Shown here piece by piece: positions 9,397-18,723 of a stretch of DNA of 64,000 nt. The DNA comes from an uncultured Phycisphaerales bacterium. Lineage in GTDB: Bacteria; Planctomycetota; Phycisphaerae; Sedimentisphaerales; Anaerobacaceae. The DNA is taken from assembly GCA_937927975.1 (NCBI GenBank), contig CALEZT010000157.1:10360-74359 (forward strand), written 5' to 3'. Positions within the stretch are counted from its first letter, which is position 1. The number at the start of each line of letters is the position of its first letter. A model generated the notes under the pieces. The model ran no database searches, was not told where the DNA came from, and worked only from the letters and a program-made list of their open reading frames with translations. Both the position numbers and the translations under genes were made by a program.

Positions 9397-9399
9397 AGG

Positions 9400-9924
9400 G
9401 TGGCTGCCATGAAACAGCACGCAGATGAAAACCTGACGGAACTGCTCCGACGGTTCATGGACGACTCGGCCGCACAGGCGGCGCAGGCGGACATTGAGGC
9501 CGCTGAGCGGATACTGGAGGCCCATCCGGCTCCCGTCCCATCGCCTGAGACCCTGGCGACGATCCGGGCCCTGACCTTGGCGGCGGCCGCACGCAGGCGG
9601 CATCGGACCCAGATTTTCCGAGGGGCTGTCGCAGTCGCGGCGGCGGTGATCCTGACGGTCCTGATCGGCCGTCAGAGCCCTGCGCCTACGGCTGGTCCCA
9701 GGGTGAGTTTCGCTTCGATCCTCCCGACTGCGATCTGGGAGAGCCACGACATCGCGGCCGACGATCTGACCTTGGTGTATTTCGCGTCGGAGATTCGCCA
9801 TATTGAGGCCGAGATCCGGGCCCTTGATTCGCAAGAAACGGAGATTCGACGGGCGGACGCCCTGAAAGAACTCGAAATGGAACTGGTCGCGATTGAGACC
9901 GAGTATTGGAAAGGATCGTACTGA
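9400..9924 (+). CDS. Putative membrane-anchored anti-sigma factor
   Basis: 174 residues from GTG 9400, which has GGAGGG 6 bases upstream; an ATG at 9409 is the alternative. A basic stretch precedes one hydrophobic segment near residues 68-85 (AVAVAAAVILTVLIG), giving a cytoplasmic N-terminus and a periplasmic C-terminal part. Position directly after an ECF sigma gene is the main evidence for the role; no zinc-binding HxxxCxxC motif is present. The C-terminal part is predicted helical. Its stop overlaps the next ATG (TGATG). Confidence 0.6.
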   Translation: MAAMKQHADENLTELLRRFMDDSAAQAAQADIEAAERILEAHPAPVPSPETLATIRALTLAAAARRRHRTQIFRGAVAVAAAVILTVLIGRQSPAPTAGPRVSFASILPTAIWESHDIAADDLTLVYFASEIRHIEAEIRALDSQETEIRRADALKELEMELVAIETEYWKGSY

Positions 9925-10736
9925 TGCAGTTGCGTCGAGTGGCCGCGCTCGTGGCGGGGATCGCGCTGGCCTGTGGATGGACGACAGTGGCCCTGGCGGC
10001 AGCCGAGAACAAGCAACCCCAGAACAACATCTGGAAAGACGAACCCAGGACGTTGCAGCGGGAACTGTCCAAAGACCAGATCGAGCGGATTCTCAAGGGA
10101 ATCCAGCAGCGGGACCCCGAGAAGGCCAAGGCGCTTGCAGCGCTTCGACAGAAGGACCCCAATCGATTCATGAACGAGCTGCGCACCCAAGGCCGGCCCG
10201 AAATCGACCAGATGCTCCTCGATCGGGTGGAGGCCCGCAGGCAGGAGCGAAACACCAAGTTCCTCGAATGGCTCAAGGCCAACTACCCTGCCGAGGAACA
10301 GACGCTGGCCAAGCTCAAGGAAGGCGACCTCCAGGTGTACCTCGTGAATTTCGAGACCCTCTGGGACCGGTACGGATACATCTTCGACGCCGAGAACTCC
10401 GATCCCGAGCTCGGCGCGGTCCTGAAAGAGGACCTGGCCCTGCGGAAAAGATCCGAAGACCTGTGCAACCGCCATCGCAGAGCGAAATCCGAGGCCGAGA
10501 AGCAGAAGATCGGCGCCGAGCTGCAGGACGTGGTTGCGCGACGATACGACTTGATCGTACGACGCAAGGAGATCGCCTACGAGCAGCTCCAGAGGCGACT
10601 GGAGGAGCTCCACAGGCAGGTCGGCGACAGCAAGGACGACATAGCCAAATTCAAAGACGACCAGATCAAGCGGGAGAACGTTCGCCAGAGAGTCGAAGCC
10701 CTGGTCGGCAACAAGAGTCAGTTCAAGTGGGACTGA
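9924..10736 (+). CDS. Exported coiled-coil protein of the sigma factor operon
   Basis: 270 residues from ATG 9924, which overlaps the previous stop; the in-frame TTG at 9906 would spoil the signal peptide. The N-terminus is a clear signal peptide (VAALVAGIALACG...VALAAA). The remainder is highly charged helix (KQKIGAELQDVVARRYDLIV and a later REIAYEQLQRRLEELH-type segment), consistent with a periplasmic coiled coil. The family is not recognised. The three-gene ECF, membrane and periplasmic set suggests envelope sensing. Confidence 0.65.
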   Translation: MQLRRVAALVAGIALACGWTTVALAAAENKQPQNNIWKDEPRTLQRELSKDQIERILKGIQQRDPEKAKALAALRQKDPNRFMNELRTQGRPEIDQMLLDRVEARRQERNTKFLEWLKANYPAEEQTLAKLKEGDLQVYLVNFETLWDRYGYIFDAENSDPELGAVLKEDLALRKRSEDLCNRHRRAKSEAEKQKIGAELQDVVARRYDLIVRRKEIAYEQLQRRLEELHRQVGDSKDDIAKFKDDQIKRENVRQRVEALVGNKSQFKWD

Positions 10737-11336
10737 GCCCGTCTCGCAATCTCAACCGGGCCGCCCAGAACCACCAGCAGAGATCGCATCAACCGGCATC
10801 GAGGACAGTCATGGTCTTCCCTTCCTGCTCCCAGGGGGCAGTTGGAAACCCCGAGAGTCCCGAACCGAGATTCCGCATCGCAACGGGCCATACTACGGTC
10901 CTTCCTCGTACGTGTTCTTGTCCTGTCGCTGCGCAATTTGCGAAGGTAATTCGCACATAGTGGGGTTGATCCCGTACAGCGCCAACAGTATATTTTAGGA
11001 TACTGGAATACTGTGTGTTTTATCTCGCGGAATTCGGAGGCGTGTGATGACACTTTGCCGAATGGAGGCAGGATTCGCACATAGGGATTTTTGCGAGCCA
11101 ATCCCCGCTTTCGCTCCGGCACATAGGTCGTCCGGGATTTCCCTGTGGACCATCCCGCAACAGCCTCATAGAGGCCCTCTTTGCGGCCGATAGACAATTC
11201 AGCCGTCTGTTTGAGGAGCAGAAGTAGTTGGAATTTACCCGATGGAGGAAGCACACGGGCACATGATGCCTGGGCCTGCCGCGGTAGAGACTGTCGTCGT
11301 AATCGCATATCACTTTTGGTTATTGGAGGTGCAGCA
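10737..11336 (+). promoter_or_regulatory. 600-bp intergenic region: promoter and long leader
   Basis: TTGATC (10966-10971) and TATATT (10989-10994) are 17 bases apart, a convincing sigma-70-type promoter. Transcription from it leaves a leader of about 340 bases before the ATG at 11337. TTCGCACATA occurs twice (near 10950 and 11069) and a related GGCACATAGG follows near 11118. No riboswitch family is recognised. A GGAGG ribosome site lies just before the ATG. Confidence 0.55.
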
Positions 11337-14048
11337 ATGAAAACGCGGTTCCTGAAAGCTTTTCTGGCGATTGTTCTGATTTCGGGGTCGCTCTGTGGCC
11401 AGGCGAAGGCAGATGCCCTGACGGGATTCAAAGACGTCAAGGTCATCGGCAACGCCATGGTCAGTCTCACCTACCAGGGAAAGGAATACCTGGTAGCCAA
11501 CGGAGATCTCATGCTGGGCACCACCACACGATGGTACATCCCGGCCGACACCAAGGTCCCGACCCAATGGGTCGACGGGACGCCGGCTCCGACCGCGACC
11601 GTAAGCACTTCCTCCAACCCCAAGGGGGCCGACATCGGCGCCAACGCGGATGACTGGATCTTCGCCGTATCGGGAGCGGCGGACGGCATGTCGTCGATCG
11701 ACGGCATCGATTACCAGGAGACCCTCTTCCCGGTCTTGACGAATACAATCTTCGTATTCGAACGCGGCGGCAACGACTCAGGCACGTACTACGCGATCCT
11801 CGAGGATGGCTCGCTCGGCGCCCCGGTGACGTACACGGCTGCCAGCACGTACGCCAACACCGGGGTTAATGTGGGCGGCCAGAACGCTTTCGGCGTGGTC
11901 TTCACTACCGACGTGCGAGTCAAAGGGGTGCGCATCGCGGCTTCCGGACACGACGCCTTCACCGTTTGCGCCATCCCGGTGCCGTTGGATCCGAAACAAA
12001 GCCGTGACCCGCGGCCGGCAGACAAGGCGACGGATATCTCGCGGGATCCGGTACTCACTTGGACAGCCGGCGAAGACGTAGCGACGACCAACGGGCATGT
12101 CATCTACCTGAGCAAGAACCCCGACGACGTCATCAACGCGATCGCCGGCGTCAGCGTCAGCGAGGCCAGCTACGACCCGGGACGGCTGGAGTTCGGAGCG
12201 ACCTACTACTGGCGCGTGGATGAGGTCGGCGGCGGAGTCTATGAGGGCGAGGTGTGGTCGTTCACTATCGAGCCGATCGCCTATCGGATCGCGAAGGTGA
12301 CCGCCACCGCCTCCAGCGCTCAGGAGGGCATGGGACCCGAGAACACCGTCAACGGCTCCGGACTCAACGCCAATGGCGAGCACTCGACCGAGGGCGCGGA
12401 GATGTGGCTGAGCACCGGCGCCCAGCCGAACTGGATTCAATACGAGTTCGACAAAGCCTATAAGCTTCATGAGATGTGGGTCTGGAACTCCAACCAGTTG
12501 GTCGAAGCTTTCGTCGGTTTTGGCGCGAAGAAGGTTACCATTGAATACTCGCTTGACGGCAAGGCCTGGACGAAAATGGCCGACGTGCCCGAGTTCGCCC
12601 AGGGCTTGGGAACGGCCAATTACACCCACAACACGACTGTCTCCTTCGGCGGAGCGGTCGCCAAGTACGTGAAGTTGACCATCGACGGTCTCTGGGGCGG
12701 CCTGACACAAAGCGGTTTGGCCGAGATCCGGTTCTTCTCCATTCCGGTTCAGGCCCGCGAGCCCAAGCCGGCCGATGCGGCGACGGACGTCGACATTGAC
12801 ACCGTCCTGAGCTGGCGTGCCGGACGCGAAGCTGGCTCGCATACGGTGTATATCAGTACGGACAGGAATGCGGTGAGCAAGGCAACGGCCCCCAAGACAA
12901 CCGTGTACGAAACCAGCTTCACTCCGACGGCGGTGGGCTATGGCGCCACCTACTACTGGCGTGTGGACGAAGTCAACAATGCGATGGTCCCGCCCGTCCA
13001 CGAGGGCACCGTGTGGAGCTTCGCCACGCAGGAATACGAGATCGTCGATGATTTCGAGACCTACACCGACGACGACGGCAACCGCATCTACCAGGCTTGG
13101 GCGGACGGCTACGGCACGACGACCAACGGTTCGCAGGTTGGCTACGCCGAGGCCCCCTTCGCCGAGAAGGTGAATATCCACACCGGCAAGCAGGCCATGC
13201 CCCTGCTGTATAACAACACCGGCGGCGCCGCCTCATCCGAGGCCGAGCGGACCTTTGACGCCTCGCAGGATTGGACCCGGGCCGGCCTGTCGACTCTCGT
13301 GGTCTACTTCCGCGGCGACCCGAACAACACCACCGGCAGGCTGTATCTGAAAGTCAACGGGGTGAAAGTCCCCTACAGTGGCGATGCAGCCGACTTGAAG
13401 GCCACGCCGTGGATCGCATGGTCAGTCAGTCTGGCTTCCGTGAACACGAATCTGAAGAAGGTCACCAAGCTAACCCTCGGCGTCGACAACGGCGGCGCGG
13501 GCACTCTGTACATCGATGACATCCGACTGCTGCCCGCTCCGCCTGCGCCGGTGGCGTCAGCAACCATCACCGTGGCTGCCGCCACAGCCGTCACCGCCAC
13601 GGGCAACGACGGCATGGTCCTCACGATCAATGAGATCGAGGCCAGCAAGCTGATCACCGGCACAACGACCGCCGATTTTGAGAAGTATGCCGACCATCCG
13701 GCAGCCCACGCCGACGACCTCAATCTCGGCACGTACGCCAGCCTGGATGATTCGAAGGTCATTACAGTCATGTTCCCGGTCCCGGTGACCACGATCTTCA
13801 TCATCGAACGCGGCGGCAACGATTCGGGGTTCGTCCAGCCGCTGGATGCCGCCGGCGCTCCGGCCGGCGAGCCACAGCCGTACGTGAACGCCAACTGGTT
13901 CAAGCCCGGCCTCACGGTCGGCGGCCAGGCGTCCGGCGCGATGGTGATTACGGCGACGACGCCGATATCCGGGATCAAGCTGCTGCCGCCGGCCAGCGGC
14001 GCCAACGGCATCGACCCGGCCAGCATCTCGGCCGTGCCGGCGCAGTAG
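11337..14048 (+). CDS. Large exported protein with discoidin-like and repeat domains
   Basis: 903 residues; ATG 11337 with GGAGG ahead is chosen over earlier in-frame codons because it gives a clean signal peptide (FLAIVLISGSLCGQAKA). Domains in order: an N-terminal beta domain with ERGGNDSG (about 30-215); a fibronectin-III-like repeat ending YYWRVDEV (about 218-310); a discoidin/F5-8C-like carbohydrate-binding domain (about 315-468); a second YYWRVDEV repeat (about 471-565); a jelly-roll-like region (about 566-733); and a C-terminal domain repeating ERGGNDSG. Probably a surface or secreted glycan-binding protein. No PEP-CTERM tail and no obvious catalytic site. Confidence 0.8.
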   Translation: MKTRFLKAFLAIVLISGSLCGQAKADALTGFKDVKVIGNAMVSLTYQGKEYLVANGDLMLGTTTRWYIPADTKVPTQWVDGTPAPTATVSTSSNPKGADIGANADDWIFAVSGAADGMSSIDGIDYQETLFPVLTNTIFVFERGGNDSGTYYAILEDGSLGAPVTYTAASTYANTGVNVGGQNAFGVVFTTDVRVKGVRIAASGHDAFTVCAIPVPLDPKQSRDPRPADKATDISRDPVLTWTAGEDVATTNGHVIYLSKNPDDVINAIAGVSVSEASYDPGRLEFGATYYWRVDEVGGGVYEGEVWSFTIEPIAYRIAKVTATASSAQEGMGPENTVNGSGLNANGEHSTEGAEMWLSTGAQPNWIQYEFDKAYKLHEMWVWNSNQLVEAFVGFGAKKVTIEYSLDGKAWTKMADVPEFAQGLGTANYTHNTTVSFGGAVAKYVKLTIDGLWGGLTQSGLAEIRFFSIPVQAREPKPADAATDVDIDTVLSWRAGREAGSHTVYISTDRNAVSKATAPKTTVYETSFTPTAVGYGATYYWRVDEVNNAMVPPVHEGTVWSFATQEYEIVDDFETYTDDDGNRIYQAWADGYGTTTNGSQVGYAEAPFAEKVNIHTGKQAMPLLYNNTGGAASSEAERTFDASQDWTRAGLSTLVVYFRGDPNNTTGRLYLKVNGVKVPYSGDAADLKATPWIAWSVSLASVNTNLKKVTKLTLGVDNGGAGTLYIDDIRLLPAPPAPVASATITVAAATAVTATGNDGMVLTINEIEASKLITGTTTADFEKYADHPAAHADDLNLGTYASLDDSKVITVMFPVPVTTIFIIERGGNDSGFVQPLDAAGAPAGEPQPYVNANWFKPGLTVGGQASGAMVITATTPISGIKLLPPASGANGIDPASISAVPAQ

Positions 14049-14208
14049 GAGACGGCCTGGAGGTTGGCTCCGTCGCCATTCCTCCGGGAGCAACAATCGG
14101 GCGGAGAGCCGTATTCCTGAGATGCGGCTGTCCGCCCGACGCCATTTTGCAGCATTGCCCCCGTGTTGCAGGCTGAACCATCGTAATCTGGTTGGGAAGG
14201 AGTCCGTC

Positions 14209-15234
14209 ATGCCGAACCCCCTTACGCGACTTGGCCGAGCCGTCCTCGTCTGGCTTCTGCTGTTCCTGAACATTCCTGTGCTGGCCCGTGCACATGTATT
14301 CACGGTGCGAGGCGACAAGACCTGCCTGAATGGGCAGGAGTTTCTCGTTAAAGGGCTTCGCTGCTCCAACGCACTGATCTCAGACCGGACGGCCCAGGAT
14401 CTGATCGACAACCTCGACGCCTTTGCCGGCTACGGCGTCAATACCCTCAGCGTCTACTTCATGGGTTCGCGTTTCGGCGACGTCAAGGGCTACGATGAGG
14501 ATGCGAGCCTCAGCTCGGTCTATGCGGAGCGCATGGCCCGGATCATCGAGGCCGCAGACAACAGAGGCATGGTCGTCCTCGTCGGCTGCTTGTACTGGAG
14601 CACTTCCCGATCGAAGTGGGACAGTTGGACCCAGGCCGAGGCCAACAAGGCCGTCGCCAACACCGTCGCATGGCTCAAAGAGAAGAGGTATCGGAATGTG
14701 TTCGTCGATATCGACAACGAAGGGATGGCTCAGGCCGCCAAGGGCTTCGATCCGCGACAGATGGTCCTGGCAGGCAAAGCCGCGGACCCCTGCTGCGTGA
14801 TCGCGACGAATTTCCGGGGCCAACCCCCTGCCGAGGCGGATCTTGCCATTCACCATTCGGAGCGGGCCGTCGGCAAGCCATACATCGAGAGCGAGGCCTC
14901 CCCCGGCAAGACCCCCGGTGGCTACTGGGGAATCTACAGCAAACGGGACGGCTACTACAACTATATCAAGATCGGGGTCTACACCGAGGCCATGAAGGCG
15001 GACCAGATCAAACAGACGACGGCTCACCTATCGCGTGGTGAAGGGTATATGCTCGCCTCGACGTGGCTGCAGTGCGTGTCGCCCTATGGGCCCAACCATC
15101 GGCCGGGCGGCGAAGGCAGCGCGAATGATCCTGGGATCAAATGGTGGCTGGAATTCCTGCGGGACACCTACGGCCCCTACAGACCGCCGGCTCTTGTGAC
15201 CGTATCCGGTGCCCAGATCCTATCCGTTCCATGA
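14209..15234 (+). CDS. Exported GH5-like TIM-barrel glycosidase
   Basis: 341 residues with an N-terminal signal peptide (AVLVWLLLFLNIPVLARA). The ATG at 14209 has GGGAAGGAG upstream. The fold pattern is that of cellulase-type barrels: GYGVNTLSVYF, MVVLVGCLYW, and VFVDIDNEGM, where the NE pair would supply the acid/base Glu; PYIESEAS later may give the nucleophile. Substrate is unknown, but a polysaccharide role fits the neighbouring glycan-binding protein. Confidence 0.65.
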   Translation: MPNPLTRLGRAVLVWLLLFLNIPVLARAHVFTVRGDKTCLNGQEFLVKGLRCSNALISDRTAQDLIDNLDAFAGYGVNTLSVYFMGSRFGDVKGYDEDASLSSVYAERMARIIEAADNRGMVVLVGCLYWSTSRSKWDSWTQAEANKAVANTVAWLKEKRYRNVFVDIDNEGMAQAAKGFDPRQMVLAGKAADPCCVIATNFRGQPPAEADLAIHHSERAVGKPYIESEASPGKTPGGYWGIYSKRDGYYNYIKIGVYTEAMKADQIKQTTAHLSRGEGYMLASTWLQCVSPYGPNHRPGGEGSANDPGIKWWLEFLRDTYGPYRPPALVTVSGAQILSVP

Positions 15235-15264
15235 GTCCCACAGGTCCCATTATCTTTGGAGCGG

Positions 15265-16125
15265 CTAGAGCTGCTGGCGTTTGATCTCTTCCTGGGTGGC
15301 CCGTTTGAGGGTCCGCTTCTCGACGCTGGTCAGGCTGTGCAGGCCGGAGCGATGGACCTTCGCCAGGATCCGGTCGACCTCGACTTGCAGCCTGCGGCTC
15401 TCCTCAAGTCTCTTCTCCCACGAGCCCGCGCGTCGCTTCATCGAGAACTTGTCCCACCTCGGCCCCAACAGAACGTAGGCCGCTCCCATCGCCATGCCGG
15501 CGAAATGAGCCGCTTCGCCGCCGGGATTGGGGCCCCGGTTGAAGAGCACGACGAAGAACGAGTTCAGGGCGAACAGAACCGCCATCAACCGAATCGGAAC
15601 CGGAAAGACGAAGAACACCAGGACGATGTGGGGAAACAGGATCGCGCACGCGGCGATCACGCCGAGGACCGCACCGGAGGCTCCGACCATCGGACCGGCC
15701 GCCAGGAAGCCCACGCGGACCAGCAGGGAAAAGACGATCCCGCCGGCGGCTCCACAGACCAGGTAGAACGTCAGGAACTTACGGCTGCCCCAGGACCGCT
15801 CCAGGTAGTGTCCAAGGAAGTAGAGCCCGAGCATGTTGCCGATAATGTGCCAGAAACTGTCCCGACTGTGCAGGAACTGGTAGCCAATGAGTCGCCACGG
15901 CTGGAGCGTCGTCGCCCAGCTTCGAGGATCGACGGCGAACCACCCGTGCAGAAGATCCCCCAGTGAACGGACCAGGCAAAGAACAAAGACCGCAAAGTTG
16001 ACGATCAGCAGCCACTTGACGACCGGCGTCACGCGAGGGAAGCTGAAGTGCATCTGCGGCAGGCCAAACCGCTGCTGCCGGAACTCAGACTGCGTGTAAT
16101 CTCTGTCGTACAACCCCATAGTCAT
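15265..16125 (-). CDS. Rhomboid family intramembrane serine protease
   Basis: 286 residues with about six hydrophobic helices. The catalytic serine is in GASGAVLG and the histidine in AHFAGMAMG; the HIIGNMLGLYFLG segment is the rhomboid helix with the conserved His/Asn. A charged cytoplasmic tail of about 70 residues follows the membrane core. Rhomboids cleave transmembrane segments of substrate proteins. The substrate is unknown; the gene stands alone on the minus strand. Confidence 0.92.
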   Translation of the reverse strand: MTMGLYDRDYTQSEFRQQRFGLPQMHFSFPRVTPVVKWLLIVNFAVFVLCLVRSLGDLLHGWFAVDPRSWATTLQPWRLIGYQFLHSRDSFWHIIGNMLGLYFLGHYLERSWGSRKFLTFYLVCGAAGGIVFSLLVRVGFLAAGPMVGASGAVLGVIAACAILFPHIVLVFFVFPVPIRLMAVLFALNSFFVVLFNRGPNPGGEAAHFAGMAMGAAYVLLGPRWDKFSMKRRAGSWEKRLEESRRLQVEVDRILAKVHRSGLHSLTSVEKRTLKRATQEEIKRQQL

Positions 16126-16305
16126 CTTCTAGCAAAACCCAAATTCTCAATCAACGCCATTGTACCACAATATCGGCAATTTGGCAAAATGTTCGCGGAG
16201 AAATCCCGCGAGCGATGGAGTTGTGGACACCCTTCGTTCGCCGGTAGACCGCGCACTCAGCCCATGGACCGATAAGCGTCGCAAACAACGATTCTGCCGC
16301 GGTGG

Positions 16306-18594
16306 TCACCTTCCCGCCGTGAGCGCCAGGCGTCGGCAGTTCTCCACCGCCTCCCGGAGCGTCGCGACCAGTTGGACGTCGCCCTGGCCCTGCGCCAGGG
16401 CCAGAGCCCGCTCCTGGTGTCGCAAGGCCTCCTGATGCTTGCCCTTCTGAGTGAATCCGTTCGCCAGGAAGTGGTGCAGAGCAGGCGACGTGTCCACTTT
16501 CGGATTGGCCTTGACAGCCCTGGCGTAGAAGAGCAGCGCGGGGTCCGTCTGCCCCTGGTCGGCCAGCGCCAAGGCCATGCGGTAGTTGGCCTCCGCGTGC
16601 TGCGGATCGAGTTCGAGGACCTTCGCCAAATGCGATTGGGACTCCTTGGACTTGCCCGCCAGGAGCAGGGCCTCGCCAAGATGGAAGAGCAATCGCACCA
16701 GGGTGTACTGCTCGTCGAGATTGGCAGGCATCTGTCGCAACGCCTCCGCCAGGTGCCTGGCGGCTTCGTCGGTCTTCTGCTGATATAGCAGGGCCATGCC
16801 CAGATCGTGATGCGCTCGCGGGTTGTGTGGGTCCAACTCCAGCGTCCTGAGCAGGTGGGCCATTCCCTCCTGCGGCCGGTTCTTGACGTTGTACAGCAGA
16901 AACCCGAGACGCTGGTGGGCTTCGACGTTGTCGGGATTGAGCCTGAGCGCCTGGTCGTACTCGGCAATCGCGCGGTCGGCGTCGCCCTGGCGGTAGAACT
17001 CGTTGCCGGCGCGGACGAACGAGTAATCGTTGAGGAACTGCTCGTTGATCCTGGCGATCGCGTCCGGCCTGGCGTTGAGAAACTCCGGAATGTTGGCCGC
17101 CCGATCGGGCGAGGTCAGGTGCGACAGCAGCACCGGCGGACTGGCCCGCCCCTGATCGTCGATGTGCGTCAGACACAACTGCGTGTAGTCCGACCAGGCC
17201 TTCGACGCAAAAACCAGCCACTTGCCGTTGGGCGAAAAGCTGTGCCAGGAATTCATCCGCGATGTGTTGCACTCGAGCCGCCGGGCCTGGCCTCCTTCGG
17301 CCGGGAGGATATAGAGTTCGCTGTCCTTCTGGAGCAACATGTAGCTTCGGGCCCTGCAAAACACGATCCACTTGCCGTCGGGCGAATAGCGGCCGAAGTA
17401 GTTGCTCAGGCCGTTGTTCGACGCGCCGACCACCGGCTCGGGCACTCCCCCCCTGCCCTCGTTGAACGGCACCTGGTAGAGATCGAACAGGAAAGGCTTT
17501 CCGTCCTCGACGAACTCCTTGCACTCCTCGCGGGTCAACAGGACCTTGCCCTGGCCTGCGGTGTTCTTGAGATCGTACGCCCTGCTGCGAGCGAAGAGCA
17601 CGTACTTGCCGTCCGGGCTCCAGCTTGGATTGCTCTGGACGTACTGGGGATCATCAGCCCCCGGCAGCGGACTGAAGGTCTTGGTCTGGCAGTCGTAGAC
17701 GCAAAGAATGCCCTTGATCGGGAAGAAGAGCTGCGAGAACGCCAGGTCAGGCATCGGGACGAACACCGATTTGTCCTTGACCGTGCTCAGGACGTGGCGC
17801 CCGTCGGGGGAGATCTGCGAGAGCAGGCCGAAAGTCTGCTCGCCGTCTTCTTTCTTGTAGTCGTTCCACGTGATGATGTCGCTGGTCGCCAGCACCATCT
17901 GCTTCTTGATCGGCGCGATGACGTAGGAGCCTTTGCTGTTGGCGTAATCGACGTCCATCGCGACCAGCCGCCCGTCCTGCGAGAACGAATGGCAGTTGCC
18001 GCAGACAGGCAGGTTCTCCAGGATCACCGGGGGCCTCTGCGCGGAGGCGATTGAGCCGAACCGCCACCGGATGCGGGACGGGTCCTTCACCGCGTCGACG
18101 AAAGGCAGGTTCACCTCGCGATAGAACAGCGGCGCCCCGACTTCGTCCTTCGAAGTCCGAATGGCCAGGATGGTCGCTGAGACGGCCTGCGCCGGTTTGC
18201 CCGGCTGTGCGCCGACCACGAGGACCTTAGCCTCCTGCTCCTTCGAAGCGGTCTTAATCCGTTCCCATTCCTTCCCAGTCGGCATCCATCGCTTCTCATG
18301 AGTCAGGCACTCCACGGGCGGGCGGCCGTCGTCCAACTCGACCCGAACCAGCCAAGTGCAGGCCCGTGGATTAGCGTCCTCCCAGCGGAATTCCGGAGAC
18401 ACAATTTCCGGCGGAAACAGCGTTCCCTCCAGGGGATAGGTAACGCGAACGTCGTCAAGACCGGTCTGGCGCCGGTACGAGGCCAGAATCTCCTCGGCTC
18501 GAAGGCATGTGCGACTCAGCCAGAGAACAGCAACGGCAGCCACGGCGCCGACGGCTGCGACGAGAATACAAGCGGCTCTCTTACGCATGTACAA
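16306..18594 (-). CDS. Exported/anchored CxxCH + PD40 propeller + TPR protein
   Basis: 762 residues with an N-terminal signal anchor (CILVAAVGAVAAVAVLWL). A single c-type heme motif CGNCH occupies residues 198-202. It is followed by at least four TolB-like PD40 blades (ISPDGRHVLST, WSPDGKYVLFA, YSPDGKWIVFC, FSPNGKWLVFA), then tandem TPRs from about residue 535 to the end (for example FYRQGDADRAIAEYDQALRL). The TPR array suggests protein binding outside the cytoplasm. Heme binding is inferred from the motif only. The combination is known in planctomycete-type genomes, but no function can be assigned. Confidence 0.78.
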   Translation of the reverse strand: MYMRKRAACILVAAVGAVAAVAVLWLSRTCLRAEEILASYRRQTGLDDVRVTYPLEGTLFPPEIVSPEFRWEDANPRACTWLVRVELDDGRPPVECLTHEKRWMPTGKEWERIKTASKEQEAKVLVVGAQPGKPAQAVSATILAIRTSKDEVGAPLFYREVNLPFVDAVKDPSRIRWRFGSIASAQRPPVILENLPVCGNCHSFSQDGRLVAMDVDYANSKGSYVIAPIKKQMVLATSDIITWNDYKKEDGEQTFGLLSQISPDGRHVLSTVKDKSVFVPMPDLAFSQLFFPIKGILCVYDCQTKTFSPLPGADDPQYVQSNPSWSPDGKYVLFARSRAYDLKNTAGQGKVLLTREECKEFVEDGKPFLFDLYQVPFNEGRGGVPEPVVGASNNGLSNYFGRYSPDGKWIVFCRARSYMLLQKDSELYILPAEGGQARRLECNTSRMNSWHSFSPNGKWLVFASKAWSDYTQLCLTHIDDQGRASPPVLLSHLTSPDRAANIPEFLNARPDAIARINEQFLNDYSFVRAGNEFYRQGDADRAIAEYDQALRLNPDNVEAHQRLGFLLYNVKNRPQEGMAHLLRTLELDPHNPRAHHDLGMALLYQQKTDEAARHLAEALRQMPANLDEQYTLVRLLFHLGEALLLAGKSKESQSHLAKVLELDPQHAEANYRMALALADQGQTDPALLFYARAVKANPKVDTSPALHHFLANGFTQKGKHQEALRHQERALALAQGQGDVQLVATLREAVENCRRLALTAGR

Positions 18595-18723
18595 CTCTCA
18601 CCACACGGTCGATCCAACCAGCTACTCGATGGGCGCAGGATAGCCCCACCACACGCAGTCCAGTGTAGCAGATTGCTCGCGGACAATCCAGAGGGCGAAA
18701 GAGGAATACAGGCGCTCGGTCCG

